Shown: positions 18,178 through 27,331 of the stretch, one piece after another
Position numbering within the stretch: position 1 is the stretch's first letter
Layout: each line of letters opens with the position of its first letter
From: Lentilactobacillus senioris DSM 24302 = JCM 17472
GTDB lineage: Bacteria; Bacillota; Bacilli; Lactobacillales; Lactobacillaceae
Length of the DNA: 64,000 nt
Direction of reading: 5' to 3'
Assembly (NCBI RefSeq): GCF_001436555.1
Contig: NZ_AYZR01000009.1
Span: 233,593 to 297,592, forward strand
The notes under the pieces: model-generated
What the model was told of the DNA's origin: nothing
Seen by the model: only the letters and a program-made list of their open reading frames with translations
The model's database searches: none
Translations under genes and position numbers: made by a program

Positions 18178-18283
18178 TTACCTAACTGTCACATATCTTA
18201 ATATACTTGCAAAGTTTATGAGAAGTTGTAGTAGCATTGAATCCCTATAATGGCATTTGTACATTCAAGGAGGATTTACTTTC

Positions 18284-19183
18284 ATGAAAAAAACGACTCA
18301 AAAAATTATGAGCGCAGCACTTGGCTTATTAGCCGCCTTCACTGTTAGCACAACAGCGCTAGCAAGCAAAACTAAAATCGCAGATGTTTCTCAATATCAA
18401 GGTACGATCAATTGGAAGAAAGCTTCTAAAGAAATGCAGCTAGCTATTATCCGGGTTCAACACGGTAATACCGGAGATGCCGACTTTAGAATCGATACTC
18501 AAAAAGATATTAATGCTAAAGCAGCTTACAAATACGGCGTTCCATTTGGCCAATATGATTACACTGAATTTAGTAGTGTAGCTGATGCCAAAAAGGAAGC
18601 TAAAGACTTCTACAAACGGACTAACAGTCATGCTAAGTTCTTCGTATTAGACAACGAACACCGTAAAGGTAAGGGTAGCGAACAATCATACGTTAACGCC
18701 TGGTATTCAACCATGCGTAAGTTAACCAAAAAACCATTGATTTACTACACTTACGAAAGCTTCGTTAACCAATACAAGATTAACTTCTCTAAGTTTGATG
18801 GCTCCTGGATTGCCAACTACTCCAACAAGCCTTCAACTGTAAAAGCCGACTTATGGCAATACACTTCTAAAGGTCGTATTGGTGGAATCACCGCTAACAC
18901 GGTTGATTTAAGTAAAGCAATCAACCCTTCAGTAGTTAAGTCTTGGTACACAACTACCAAAGCTAGCTACTACAAGAGCGTTCCTGCTAGCAAGACTATT
19001 AAAACTTTACACAGGATCAATGAATACAAAACCGCTAATCTAACTGGTAAAGTTGCCTCAGTTAAAGCTGGCAAGACCCTAAAGGTTACTAAAATTGCTA
19101 GATCAAGTCACGGTGCCTACCGTTTCCAATTAAGCAATGGTAAGTACGTCAGTGCCAATAAAGAATTAGTTAAAGTCCAATAA
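18284..19183 (+). CDS. Secreted GH25 muramidase (lysozyme)
   Basis: A 299-residue exported enzyme that cleaves the MurNAc-GlcNAc bond of peptidoglycan. It has a signal peptide (residues 1-26, Lys-rich start, cleavage near TTALAS), a GH25 barrel (about 28-215) with the opening ADVSQYQGTINW and the acidic pair in FVLDNEHRKG, and a basic, Lys/Thr-rich C-terminal region of about 80 residues that probably binds the wall. AAGGAGGA supports the ATG at 18284. The TATAAT upstream at about 18246 is a likely -10. The NlpC/P60 gene follows after 34 bp, so the two wall hydrolases are probably co-transcribed and serve cell separation or remodelling. Confidence 0.9.
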   Translation: MKKTTQKIMSAALGLLAAFTVSTTALASKTKIADVSQYQGTINWKKASKEMQLAIIRVQHGNTGDADFRIDTQKDINAKAAYKYGVPFGQYDYTEFSSVADAKKEAKDFYKRTNSHAKFFVLDNEHRKGKGSEQSYVNAWYSTMRKLTKKPLIYYTYESFVNQYKINFSKFDGSWIANYSNKPSTVKADLWQYTSKGRIGGITANTVDLSKAINPSVVKSWYTTTKASYYKSVPASKTIKTLHRINEYKTANLTGKVASVKAGKTLKVTKIARSSHGAYRFQLSNGKYVSANKELVKVQ

Positions 19184-19217
19184 AAAAACGAAAACAACAT
19201 TTTAAGGAGAGTTTATT

Positions 19218-19703
19218 ATCAAAACCGACAGTCTTTCATTCTTATTCAAACCACTTATGATTTTTGCATTTGTCCTTAGCTTCTTCGGTGCAATGAATTT
19301 CAGCCAGGCTGATAATGCTAGTGCAGCAACCAAACAATACTCAGCTGTTTATAAAACCGCTAAAAAGCAACTTGGCAAGCCATATGTTTATGGTGCCGTA
19401 GGTCCTAGTTACTTTGATTGTTCAGGGTTCACTAAATACGTTTACAAGAAATCAATCAAGAAGACCTTACCTCGTACCGCACAAGCTCAATACAATGGAA
19501 CTAAAAAGGTTTCTAAAAACAAAGTTCAAAAAGGCGATTTAGTCTACTTTGGTTACAGCAAGCATAGTATTAGCCACGTTGGGATGTACATCGGTAACGG
19601 TAGAATGATCGACGCCCAAAACCGCGGTGTGATTACTGAACGAGTTTACTCACCATGGTGGCACGTAGTTGGTTTTTCACGCCCAGTAACTAACTTAAAA
19701 TAA
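19218..19703 (+). CDS. Secreted NlpC/P60 peptidase, probably with an ATC start
   Basis: A wall endopeptidase domain with the catalytic Cys in YFDCSGFTKYVYKK, the His in SISHVGMYIGNG and the third polar residue in MIDAQ. It would cut peptide stems of peptidoglycan outside the cell. The first standard start is the ATG at 19257, but it has no ribosome binding site and gives a signal peptide with no basic residue. An AAGGAGA site at 19204-19210 instead points to in-frame ATC at 19218 (or ATT at 19215). That start yields Met-Lys-Thr-Asp and a normal signal peptide ending near DNASAA. I therefore place the start at 19218 with caution. It follows the GH25 gene closely. Confidence 0.8.
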   Translation: MKTDSLSFLFKPLMIFAFVLSFFGAMNFSQADNASAATKQYSAVYKTAKKQLGKPYVYGAVGPSYFDCSGFTKYVYKKSIKKTLPRTAQAQYNGTKKVSKNKVQKGDLVYFGYSKHSISHVGMYIGNGRMIDAQNRGVITERVYSPWWHVVGFSRPVTNLK

Positions 19704-19745
19704 TATAATACTCAACCCGAATTATTCTTGAGCATTAAAAACAGC

Positions 19746-19798
19746 AAAAAACAATTAATAGTCCGATCTATAAAAGGTCACTATTAATTGTTTTTTTT
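19746..19798. terminator. Terminator after the muramidase-NlpC operon
   Basis: Perfect 12-bp stem ACAATTAATAGT/ACTATTAATTGT followed by eight T on the plus strand. Confidence 0.85.
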
Positions 19799-19862
19799 GT
19801 TAAGTAAAGAAAAAATAAGTTGAGCATAGCAAATTTCTATAGTGTTGCATCTTCTGAAATTA

Positions 19863-19898
19863 AAAAACTAGCAATGACAATAATCATTGCTAGTTTTT
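19863..19898. terminator. Second terminator-like hairpin in the 19.7-20.1 kb spacer
   Basis: AAAAACTAGCAATGA/TCATTGCTAGTTTTT, a symmetric hairpin with T-runs either way. It could back up either the plus-strand operon or the minus-strand RNA. Confidence 0.7.
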
Positions 19899-19914
19899 GG
19901 CATTAAATATAAAT

Positions 19915-20094
19915 AAAAAAGGCGTGCCTAAAGGCACGCCTTTTTGCGGCATTCAACTAAGAATGGACTAGTGAAGCTCCACAACCTCAACTAATCAGAC
20001 ACCTACAATACGGTAGATATGTGTCCCGCTCGAAAAATCACTTAAATCGCTTGCGCGAACAACCGAAGTTGCGTGATAGCTCGACTCATCGCAT
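19915..20094 (-). ncRNA. Candidate stand-alone structured RNA, about 180 nt (class not recognised; 6S-like size)
   Basis: A near-consensus extended -10 promoter on the minus strand would start a transcript near 20094. It would end at a GC-rich terminator (19916-19945). In between there is no ORF but dense structure: CAAC-UUCG-GUUG and UCGC-GCAA-GCGA tetraloop hairpins, a GACAC...GUGUC hairpin with an inner CUAC/GUAG helix, and long-range pairings near the ends (AGCU with AGCU, CAC with GUG, AGU with ACU). Length and end-to-end pairing recall 6S RNA, but I could not confirm the class. It is not SRP RNA, tmRNA or RNase P as far as I can see. Confidence 0.6.
19916..19945 (-). terminator. Terminator of the minus-strand RNA gene
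   Basis: AAAGGCGTGCC/GGCACGCCTTT with a four-base loop and six T following on the minus strand. Confidence 0.85.
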
Positions 20095-20100
20095 AAAAAT

Positions 20101-20128
20101 ATTATAACACGTTTATAAGCATCTTCAA
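20101..20128 (-). promoter_or_regulatory. Extended -10 promoter of the minus-strand RNA
   Basis: TTGAAG (20123-20128), 16-bp spacer and TGTTATAAT (20101-20109), which combines a consensus -10 with the TGn extension. It lies in the 3' flank of the unknown gene ending at 20133 and leads to no ORF. Confidence 0.7.
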
Positions 20129-20132
20129 ACTA

Positions 20133-20585
20133 CTAATCTTCAGTATTTCCTTCTACTGCATCAATTTTAGCCTGAACCCAATCATTCATTTCAGTTTCGT
20201 AATTAGTTAAATGCTCATGAAACTCATCAGCGTTAGCAACTACATCAATTCGTAGTCCCGATTGATTAACCTTTTCGCCTACCGCGACCAAATAAACGTT
20301 AACGCCAGCCTCTTCTTCATCACTCATAAACTTCTCAATTCGAGCTGGTTCGTCTAGTGGTAAGTTTACAACGTTAGTTTCTACTCTGATTGCTAAAGCT
20401 TCCCCCACTAACAATTGAGCACCACCTAGCTGATTCTTGCCAATTTGGTCGCTGACAAAATCATAGAGTGGTTGCATAGTCTTGGCAACATCCTTTTTAA
20501 GTTTTGCCATTGTTGTTTCAAAAACTTTGACGGTGATTTTTTCATTATTAATTTGATCAATTAAATCTGCAATATTTTGTTTCAT
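20133..20585 (-). CDS. Hypothetical cytoplasmic protein
   Basis: A 150-residue acidic protein with no membrane segment or signal peptide. The first 65 residues look helical (IADLIDQINNEKITVKVFETTMAKLKKD). The middle has alternating hydrophobic stretches suggestive of beta strands (VNVYLVAVGEKV, LRIDVVANAD). I do not recognise a family. Its ATG overlaps the stop of the upstream membrane protein gene by four bases (ATGA), so the two are translationally coupled and probably work together. Confidence 0.72.
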   Translation of the reverse strand: MKQNIADLIDQINNEKITVKVFETTMAKLKKDVAKTMQPLYDFVSDQIGKNQLGGAQLLVGEALAIRVETNVVNLPLDEPARIEKFMSDEEEAGVNVYLVAVGEKVNQSGLRIDVVANADEFHEHLTNYETEMNDWVQAKIDAVEGNTED

Positions 20586-21019
20586 TTTTGTTTACCTCGT
20601 TGGTGAGCTGTCACCTGTTCAATCCGGTGATTAATGTAAAGGCGGCGGAGTTTGAAGACCTGCATAAACCAATTAACGCTAAGTACGATACCAAAAGCCG
20701 CCACCGAACCGATCAAAACCCTCACGGTTAATAATCCAGTGGCTCCGGTAATCATCGTAATAAAAACTCCAATTAAGCCAATTCCATAAATCGCCACCAC
20801 GGCCGCCATCAAATAATAGCCTAAACGCAACCGCAAAGCAGCTAAAATAATGGTTACTGCATACAAACCAATCGCTGTAATAACGGTTTGCAAAAATTCA
20901 CCTTGAGGAACTGCCTTCACCAATTTTACCGCTGGAATTAATGTCAACGCCATTACTCCCAAATACACAATTAAGGTCACAATGGCCAAACTAATTACTC
21001 GTTTGCTTTGCTCTTGCAT
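20582..21019 (-). CDS. Small integral membrane protein of unknown function
   Basis: A 145-residue protein with about four membrane helices between residues 10 and 115 and a strongly basic C-terminal tail (FKLRRLYINHRIEQ, ending HQRGKQK). The ATG at 21019 lies five bases after GGAGG. The frame begins four codons earlier at a TTG that overlaps the ribosome binding site. It is coupled to the downstream hypothetical gene and separated from lplA upstream by a terminator. Confidence 0.72.
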   Translation of the reverse strand: MQEQSKRVISLAIVTLIVYLGVMALTLIPAVKLVKAVPQGEFLQTVITAIGLYAVTIILAALRLRLGYYLMAAVVAIYGIGLIGVFITMITGATGLLTVRVLIGSVAAFGIVLSVNWFMQVFKLRRLYINHRIEQVTAHQRGKQK

Positions 21020-21033
21020 CTTATCCTCCAAAA

Positions 21034-21066
21034 TAAAAAGATAAATTCTAGGTTAGAATTTATCTT
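21034..21066 (-). terminator. Terminator after lplA
   Basis: AAGATAAATTCTA/TAGAATTTATCTT with a three-base loop and a T-rich tail on the minus strand, just before the next gene's ribosome binding site. Confidence 0.8.
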
Positions 21067-21100
21067 AAGGTTATTAATTATCTTAACGTATTTTCTTAGT

Positions 21101-22111
21101 TTAGAAAAGCATAGAGAGAAAGTCATCTTCTGAAATACCAGCAAAGTATTGATTCAAGTCAACATCTGCTAAAGCTTCCGCTACACTTTGGCGATCAAAT
21201 CGGACCCCTTTGAGTTTGTCGGCTAGTTCAGTAGCGTCTTTAGGGCCAAAGTAATCACCGAAAAAGACCACGTTTTGAATTTTACCATCGTCAATTTGTA
21301 AACGAGCATCAATCGTTCCGTTGGTAAAGTGCTGACGTTTTTTCACTGAAAATTCTGGTGAATTACCGTAAACCCAGTCCCAATTATTATAAAGGTCATC
21401 AAAAATCTTATCAATAGCGGCGTTATCTTCATCAGTTAATTGATATTCCCTGTCAGCAATTTCTTGAAGATCGTCCACGTGGAATAATTCCTTCAATAGA
21501 ATGTCTCGGAATTCTGGGGTGGTGATGTTTTGATATTCACTATTAAGATATGGTTTGAGGTTAGTTACCCGTGACCGGACGGACTTAATTCCTTTGGACT
21601 TAATTTTGTCTTCAGGAACGGTTAGAGCTTTGCCTACTACAGACAAATCAACGTCCAACATCAAAGTGCCATGGGAGAAAGTCTTGCCGTGTTTGGTGTA
21701 CATGGCATTACCAGAGAACTTCTTGCCATCGATTAAAATATCGTTACGGCCACTAACTTCTGCAGACGTTGCGCCCATATCATGTAAAGCGTCCACAATT
21801 GGTTGGACAAATGACTTAAAGTCACCAAATTCCTTACTATCACTATCCACCACAAAACTAAAGCACAAGTTGCCTAAGTCTTGATAGACAGCTCCCCCAC
21901 CTGATAAGCGGCGGGTAACTACAATGTTATTTTCATCCACATACTGCTTGTTAACTTCTTCAAGCGTATTTTGGTTGCGCCCTACAATAATACAAGGTCC
22001 TTCGATGTAGAACAGAAGCAATGGCTCGTCAAAGTTCTTCTCATTCATTAAGTAAGTTTCCGTAGCTAGGTTTCGACGGATATCATTAGATTTCATTGAA
22101 ACGTAATACAT
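21101..22111 (-). CDS. lplA: Lipoate-protein ligase A
   Basis: A 336-residue cytoplasmic enzyme that activates lipoate with ATP and attaches it to lipoyl domains of 2-oxoacid dehydrogenases or GcvH. The lipoate-binding motif RRLSGGGAVYQDLGNLCFSF (near residue 70) and the catalytic-Lys region KKFSGNAMYTKHGKTFSHG are intact. A C-terminal accessory domain follows (about 250-336). The ATG at 22111 after AAGGGAG matches the family start MYYVSMKSND. The frame runs 20 codons further upstream without support. No dehydrogenase complex gene is in this window. Confidence 0.92.
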   Translation of the reverse strand: MYYVSMKSNDIRRNLATETYLMNEKNFDEPLLLFYIEGPCIIVGRNQNTLEEVNKQYVDENNIVVTRRLSGGGAVYQDLGNLCFSFVVDSDSKEFGDFKSFVQPIVDALHDMGATSAEVSGRNDILIDGKKFSGNAMYTKHGKTFSHGTLMLDVDLSVVGKALTVPEDKIKSKGIKSVRSRVTNLKPYLNSEYQNITTPEFRDILLKELFHVDDLQEIADREYQLTDEDNAAIDKIFDDLYNNWDWVYGNSPEFSVKKRQHFTNGTIDARLQIDDGKIQNVVFFGDYFGPKDATELADKLKGVRFDRQSVAEALADVDLNQYFAGISEDDFLSMLF

Positions 22112-22269
22112 TGACAGGACTCCCTTTATTTTTGATGAGTTTATCATAGCACTTTTTGTAAGCGATAACAATCTTTCGTAAAAGACATTTTTAAGCGCTC
22201 AGGGATTACATCCGCGGCTAGGAATGGTAAAATTAAAGAGAAAACAAAGTATAGGTTGAGGTGATAATC

Positions 22270-22731
22270 ATGAATCAACAATACAAAAATGTCTTAGTTC
22301 CAGTCGACGGCTCCAAAGCAACTGCTAATTTGCTAAAGCGAGCTATCGAAGTTGCCAAAGAAAACCACGCCCATTTGGATATCTTGAATGTTTTAGAAGT
22401 CAATCAATTTAACCAAACATACGGCGGAGCTGTCAGTGGTGACGTAGTTTTTAAATTAACGGAAAACACCGAAGAACAGTTACACGAAATGGAACAAACC
22501 GCTCGTGATGCAGGACTTGATGATGTTGACATTCATATTCGTTTTGGTAATCCTAAGCCAATCATTGCCAACGAATTCCCTGCAGACCACAATACCGACG
22601 TCATCGTGATTGCCTCTACTGGACTTAGTGCCGTTGAACGAATTATCATGGGATCTGTTACTAGCTTTGTGTCCAGAAATGCTAAATGTGACGTTTTAAT
22701 CGTTAAATTACCTAAAGATGCCAAAAAGTAA
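22270..22731 (+). CDS. Universal stress protein UspA family
   Basis: A 153-residue single-domain Usp. It begins with the beta-strand YKNVLVPVDGSKAT and ends with the nucleotide-binding region VIVIASTGLSAVERIIMGSVTSFVSRNAKCDVLIVK, read here as GLSAVERIIMGS-VTSFV. The G-2x-G-9x-G(S/T) pattern typical of ATP-binding Usps is largely present. Role is general stress response. The exact ligand is unknown. GAGGTG supports the ATG at 22270, three codons inside the open frame. Confidence 0.88.
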   Translation: MNQQYKNVLVPVDGSKATANLLKRAIEVAKENHAHLDILNVLEVNQFNQTYGGAVSGDVVFKLTENTEEQLHEMEQTARDAGLDDVDIHIRFGNPKPIIANEFPADHNTDVIVIASTGLSAVERIIMGSVTSFVSRNAKCDVLIVKLPKDAKK

Positions 22732-22742
22732 TTATAATTACC

Positions 22743-22779
22743 AGGGATTCGGTTACTTGTAGCCGCGTCTCTTTTTTTA
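22743..22779 (+). terminator. Probable terminator between usp and the pseudouridine synthase gene
   Basis: AGGGAT/GTCTCT and CGGTTA/TAGCCG pair, with wobbles, followed by TTTTTTT. The next gene's ribosome binding site lies right after it. Confidence 0.55.
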
Positions 22780-22796
22780 TTTAAGGGAGAAATATA

Positions 22797-23687
22797 ATGA
22801 CCAAATGGTTGTTTCACCGCCAACTAGATTCTGCAGTGACCGCTCAAAGCCTTCGCACCTTATTATCAGATGAATGGCTATTGCCTAAATACTTAATCCG
22901 GCAACTACGGATCAATCAGCGGGTGTTAGTTAATCATCAATATCATCCCGTCAACACAATTGTCCACGCTGGTGACCAAATCCAGTTAGAGTTTGTTACA
23001 TCTGATTTTACCCACCTGCCCCACCCCATTACCGTTGATCCTGCCGGAACTGTTGAAGTAGTGTATGAAGACCACGACCTCTTAATTGTAAATAAGCACC
23101 GTGGCGAAAAAACTCACCCTAACCAACCAGGAGAATTAGGCAGCACCCTTAACTTTGCTGCCAATTATTTGGCAAGTAAAGGTGAAGCGCCGTACATGGT
23201 TCACCGCCTGGACATGGAAACTAGTGGAGCTCTGATCATCGCTAAAAACCCCGTAGCCGTCCCTATTTTAAACCGCCAAATTAGTAATAAAATTATTGAG
23301 CGAACTTACTTAACCTGGGTCCACGGAGTTGGATTGCCTAAATCTGGCACAATTGATTTGCCCATCGGCCGGGATCCGGAAGATAAACGAAAACGGAAGG
23401 TGAACGGAATCAACGCTCAATCTGCTCTAACTCATTATCAAGTACTAAAAGAACAAGCTGGAAATTCCTTATTGCAAGTTAACCTAAAAACCGGTCGGAC
23501 TCACCAAATCCGAGTGCATTTGGCAGCTAGTGGCCATTCTTTAATCGGCGATCCCCTTTACAGTAACGATAATATTGAACAACCAATGCTGTTACATTCC
23601 TGGCAGGTGGTCTTCCCACTGCTATTCAGTCATCAATGGCAAACTGTAATGGCCCCCGTTCCAAAAGGTTTCGAGCCATCAAGTTAA
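22797..23687 (+). CDS. RluA-family RNA pseudouridine synthase
   Basis: A 296-residue enzyme that isomerises uridine to pseudouridine in rRNA or tRNA. An S4-like N-terminal region (about 1-80) leads into the catalytic domain, with VVYEDHDLLIVNKHRGEKTH and the active-site motif HRLDMETSGALI, in which Asp is the nucleophile. KTGRTHQIRVHLAA follows near residue 230. All are intact. The target base is unknown, since RluA paralogues are hard to separate. AGGGAG supports the ATG. Confidence 0.9.
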   Translation: MTKWLFHRQLDSAVTAQSLRTLLSDEWLLPKYLIRQLRINQRVLVNHQYHPVNTIVHAGDQIQLEFVTSDFTHLPHPITVDPAGTVEVVYEDHDLLIVNKHRGEKTHPNQPGELGSTLNFAANYLASKGEAPYMVHRLDMETSGALIIAKNPVAVPILNRQISNKIIERTYLTWVHGVGLPKSGTIDLPIGRDPEDKRKRKVNGINAQSALTHYQVLKEQAGNSLLQVNLKTGRTHQIRVHLAASGHSLIGDPLYSNDNIEQPMLLHSWQVVFPLLFSHQWQTVMAPVPKGFEPSS

Positions 23688-23691
23688 CCAC

Positions 23692-23726
23692 AAAAAAAGC
23701 CAACCGCAAATGCGGTTGGCTTTTTA
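23692..23726. terminator. Bidirectional terminator between the pseudouridine synthase and phosphoketolase genes
   Basis: AGCCAACCGCA/TGCGGTTGGCT hairpin with a two-base loop and A/T runs on both sides. Confidence 0.85.
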
Positions 23727-23744
23727 GCTTAATAAGTAATCAAA

Positions 23745-26144
23745 TTACTTGTTAAGTGGTTCCCACTTCCAGTTTACAACTTCTGGTAAGTCGGTACCTT
23801 CTTCACGGATGTAGGCATTGTGCTTAGCAACCATGTTGTTCATTTCGTGAATGAAGCTCATTCCCTTAACGCTGTATTCTGGAGTGTTATTAACAACATC
23901 AGCAGCAACGTGGAAACGATCCATTTCGTTAAGAACTCGCATATCGAATGGAGTAGTAATATCACCTTGTTCACGGTAACCATGAACGTGTAGGTTATGG
24001 TTGTGACGATCGAAGAAGATTGACTTAATCATATCTTCGAAGCCGTGGTAAAGGAAGAAGACTGGGGCATCAGTTGTAAACAAAGTATCAAATTCTTCGT
24101 CAGTCAAACCACGAGGGTCAACATCTGGACGACGTAATTTAAGAATGTCAACAACGTTGATGTAACGAATCTTCATTTCTGGGAAGTTCTTGTTCAAGAT
24201 TGAAATAGCAGCAAGGGCTTCCAAGTTAGGTTCTGAACCAGCAGCAGCGATAACAACATCAGGTTTTTGACCTTGATCAGTAGATGCCCAATCAATGTAG
24301 CCAAGACCATTGTTTACCAAGTTAGTTGCTTCTTCAATTGAGTACCATTGTGGACGTGGGTGCTTTGAAGTAACGATCAAGTTGATAGTTTCGCGAAGTT
24401 GGAATGCAGTGTTACCAACAGCTAACAAGGTGTTAGCATCAGCTGGTAAGTATTCGCGGATAAGTTCAGGTTTCTTTTCAGCCATGTGAGTAAGCATACC
24501 TGGATCTTGGTGAGTGTAACCATTGTGATCTTGTTGGAATACAGTTGAAGTGTTAACAAAGTTCAATGATGGGTAATCATGACGCCATGATTGTTCTGAA
24601 GCTTTACGTAACCACTTCATGTGTTGAGTCAACATTGAGTCAACTACTCGTCCGAAGGCTTCGTAAGTTGAGAAGAAGCCGTGACGACCAGTCAAGACAT
24701 AACCTTCCAACCAACCTTCAGCTTGATGTTCTGAAAGTTGTGAATCGATTAATTGACCTGAGTGAGCAACATCTTCGTCATAAGGAAGGTTGATATCTTC
24801 CATCCATTGACGAGGAGTAGCAGCAAGCAAGCCATAAAGACGGTTTGACTTAGTTTCATCAGGACCAAATGAACGGAATGAATCTGGGTTCATCTTAGTA
24901 ACAGCGCCTAACCATTCTGACCAAACGATCATATCTGATTTTTCTTCAGCACCGTGTTCCTTAATGTCAACAGCAAATTCCTTGTAATCAGGAAGTTTTA
25001 ATGGTTCTGGGTGGATACCACCGTTAGTGATTGGGTTCATAGCCATCCGTTGGTCACCCTTAGGAGTGGTGTCAGCAATTTCTTGCTTCAATGAACCGTC
25101 TTCGTTGAATAATTCTTCTGGCTTGTATGACTTCATCCATTCAACAAATTGATCTGCATCTTGCATATCATTAGCTGAAAGGTTCAATGGAACTTGGTGA
25201 GCACGGAATGAGCCTTCGATAGGGTCACCATTATCATCAAGAACAGGACCAGTCCAACCCTTAGGTGAACGAACGATGATCATTGGCCATACAGGAAGAG
25301 TTGCAGTTTCTGCAGTTTCGTTTTCACGAGCATTCTTTTGAATAGCTTTGATTTCTTCGATAACAGTATCCATAGTCTTAGCCATCTTTTCGTGCATTGG
25401 CATATGGTTGTTCCAGTTATCAAGACCATCACCAGTTTCAACGAAGTATGGCTTCCAGCCCATACCTTCGAAGTACTTAGTAAGTTCTTCGTCACTCATT
25501 CGTGAAAGAATAGTTGGGTTAGAAATCTTGAAACCATTCAAGTTAAGGATAGGCAATACAGCACCATCTTTAACTGGGTTAATAAATTTGTCTGAGAACC
25601 ATGAAGCAGCTAATGGACCTGATTCAGCTTCCCCATCACCAACTTCAACAGCGGCAATAACGTCTGGGTTATCAAAGATAGCACCAGTACCATGAGAAAT
25701 TGAGTAACCAAGTTCGCCACCTTCATGCATTGAACCTGGAGTTTCAGGAGCAGCATGAGAAGCAATTCCGCCTGGGAATGAGAATTGTTTGAATAACTTA
25801 GCCATACCTTCTTCATCTTGAGTGATGTTAGGGTAAATTTCAGTGTATGAACCGTCAAGGTATGAGTTAGATACCATAACTTGTCCACCGTGACCAGAAC
25901 CTTCAATATAGAACATGTTCAAATCATACTTCTTAATAGCACGGTTTAAATGTGCGTAAATGAAAGTTTGAGATGCAATAGTTCCCCAGTGTCCAATAGG
26001 CTTAACCTTAACGTCTTCTGGTTTAAGCGCGGTCTTCAACAATGGGTTGTTACGTAAGAACAATTGACCAACTGATACGTAGTTAGCAGCGTTCCAGTAC
26101 TTGTCAACAAGTTCTAAATATTCTTTTGAATCGTAATCTGCCAT
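23745..26144 (-). CDS. xpkA: Phosphoketolase (xylulose 5-phosphate/fructose 6-phosphate)
   Basis: A 799-residue thiamine-diphosphate enzyme that splits xylulose 5-phosphate into acetyl phosphate and glyceraldehyde 3-phosphate. This is the defining step of heterolactic fermentation. Recognisable blocks are [37 protein letters not shown] and the ThDP/Mg-binding [20 protein letters not shown]. The length matches bacterial phosphoketolases. The ATG at 26144 follows AAGGAGTG. A TTG one codon earlier is in frame but less well spaced. It receives carbon from Zwf/Gnd and from XylA/XylB. A promoter lies about 90 bp upstream, and a GntR-type regulator gene lies just beyond it. Confidence 0.97.
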   Translation of the reverse strand: MADYDSKEYLELVDKYWNAANYVSVGQLFLRNNPLLKTALKPEDVKVKPIGHWGTIASQTFIYAHLNRAIKKYDLNMFYIEGSGHGGQVMVSNSYLDGSYTEIYPNITQDEEGMAKLFKQFSFPGGIASHAAPETPGSMHEGGELGYSISHGTGAIFDNPDVIAAVEVGDGEAESGPLAASWFSDKFINPVKDGAVLPILNLNGFKISNPTILSRMSDEELTKYFEGMGWKPYFVETGDGLDNWNNHMPMHEKMAKTMDTVIEEIKAIQKNARENETAETATLPVWPMIIVRSPKGWTGPVLDDNGDPIEGSFRAHQVPLNLSANDMQDADQFVEWMKSYKPEELFNEDGSLKQEIADTTPKGDQRMAMNPITNGGIHPEPLKLPDYKEFAVDIKEHGAEEKSDMIVWSEWLGAVTKMNPDSFRSFGPDETKSNRLYGLLAATPRQWMEDINLPYDEDVAHSGQLIDSQLSEHQAEGWLEGYVLTGRHGFFSTYEAFGRVVDSMLTQHMKWLRKASEQSWRHDYPSLNFVNTSTVFQQDHNGYTHQDPGMLTHMAEKKPELIREYLPADANTLLAVGNTAFQLRETINLIVTSKHPRPQWYSIEEATNLVNNGLGYIDWASTDQGQKPDVVIAAAGSEPNLEALAAISILNKNFPEMKIRYINVVDILKLRRPDVDPRGLTDEEFDTLFTTDAPVFFLYHGFEDMIKSIFFDRHNHNLHVHGYREQGDITTPFDMRVLNEMDRFHVAADVVNNTPEYSVKGMSFIHEMNNMVAKHNAYIREEGTDLPEVVNWKWEPLNK

Positions 26145-26232
26145 CAATTAACACTCCTTCATAAATGTCCAAATTTAAAGTTACAAGAATGTTCGTAAAA
26201 CTCAAATGTCCTTTGAATATTTTACAACCCCT

Positions 26233-26260
26233 ATCTTAATCGTTTTTTGATAAAAGTCAA
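26233..26260 (-). promoter_or_regulatory. Promoter of the phosphoketolase gene
   Basis: TTGACT (26255-26260), 16-bp spacer and TAAGAT (26233-26238), read on the minus strand and giving a leader of about 80 nt. The rest of the 26145-26445 spacer is AT-rich with no further structure I can name. Confidence 0.6.
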
Positions 26261-26416
26261 CCTTTTTATAAATTGATACGGTCCAATTATCCAAAGCTGT
26301 AAAATACTCACTGAACACCCCAATTATGGACTGTTTCGCCATATTAGTCCACCAATTGATCTGCAGTTTACAGGAGAAAAATTAAACTGAAATTAAAAAA
26401 ATAAATTTAATTCAAC

Positions 26417-26447
26417 AAAAAAATCCATCAAATTTGATGGATTTTTT
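26417..26447 (-). terminator. Terminator after the GntR regulator gene
   Basis: AATCCATCAAA/TTTGATGGATT with a T-run on the minus strand. The stop codon at 26446-26448 touches the stem. Confidence 0.85.
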
Positions 26448-27177
26448 AGCCGTTTTCGTCTAAGTTGACAAACGTATTGTAATTTAAGTATTTATAATGC
26501 AAGCGCATATTGGAAACTTCAAACGGAGTTCCGTCATCTAAGAAGAAAATCCCTTCCATGATACCGACTGGTTCCACTGGTTTCAAATTCAATAGCTCTT
26601 GATCTTCTGGTGTTGAAGGTGCTGCCGCAATCGTCATGAACGATTTAGTAACCGTTTTACCAGTTGAACCTTCCAAAAAGTTAAAAATAGAACCCTCAAC
26701 AGTTTCCACTGACAGGCCCGGTGCTACCTTGATGGGAATATACCCTAGTTCAATCATAAACGGTTGGTCGTCAAAGGACCGTAATCGTTTAATTTCATAA
26801 ACAAAATCTCCTGGATTCAAGAAGAGTTCGGTCTGCAATTCTTCATTTGCCGGAATTACCCGAAATTCTAGTAACTTGATACTAGGGATTTTGCCGTCAC
26901 TCTTAAAACTGTCAGTAACCCCTAGGTTAGAGCCTTCATATTGAAATATAGTTTGGTTTTTTTGGTACAACGGATTAATAAACGTTCCTGATCCTCGTTT
27001 TTTAAAAATGATTCCCTGATTAGCCATAATATTTAAGGCTCGCTTAACCGTGCTACGACTAACATCGTATTCCACCATCAAACTCCGTTCATCCGGTAGT
27101 TTTTGGGTTGGAAATTCATCATTTTGAATTCGTTGTTTCAAATCGGCCAAGATTTTTCGATAAACTAAATCAGCCAT
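26446..27177 (-). CDS. GntR-family (HutC/UTRA) transcriptional regulator
   Basis: A 243-residue regulator. The winged helix (residues 1-70) carries RSLMVEYDVSRSTVKRALNIM and the wing KKRGSGTFI. The UTRA ligand domain follows (about 85-235). UTRA members usually bind a sugar phosphate or similar metabolite. It lies directly upstream of, and in the same direction as, the phosphoketolase gene, but a terminator separates them. Control of xpkA is a reasonable guess but not shown. The ATG at 27177 follows AGGAG. Confidence 0.85.
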   Translation of the reverse strand: MADLVYRKILADLKQRIQNDEFPTQKLPDERSLMVEYDVSRSTVKRALNIMANQGIIFKKRGSGTFINPLYQKNQTIFQYEGSNLGVTDSFKSDGKIPSIKLLEFRVIPANEELQTELFLNPGDFVYEIKRLRSFDDQPFMIELGYIPIKVAPGLSVETVEGSIFNFLEGSTGKTVTKSFMTIAAAPSTPEDQELLNLKPVEPVGIMEGIFFLDDGTPFEVSNMRLHYKYLNYNTFVNLDENG

Positions 27178-27331
27178 GATTGCTCCTATTCTTTTCCATT
27201 CGTTGACACTATCACTAGAATAGTATACCAGAAGTAACCCGGAATACCACCCAAAAAAACAATCCTCCCTTTCCTAAACGGAATTCAATAACTATAATAG
27301 GTAGATAACAAAACGACTAGGAGGACTTGGC

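Noticed and set aside
21555-21884. 109-codon plus-strand ORF inside lplA
   Set aside because: Antisense to conserved lipoate ligase motifs, with no start signals.
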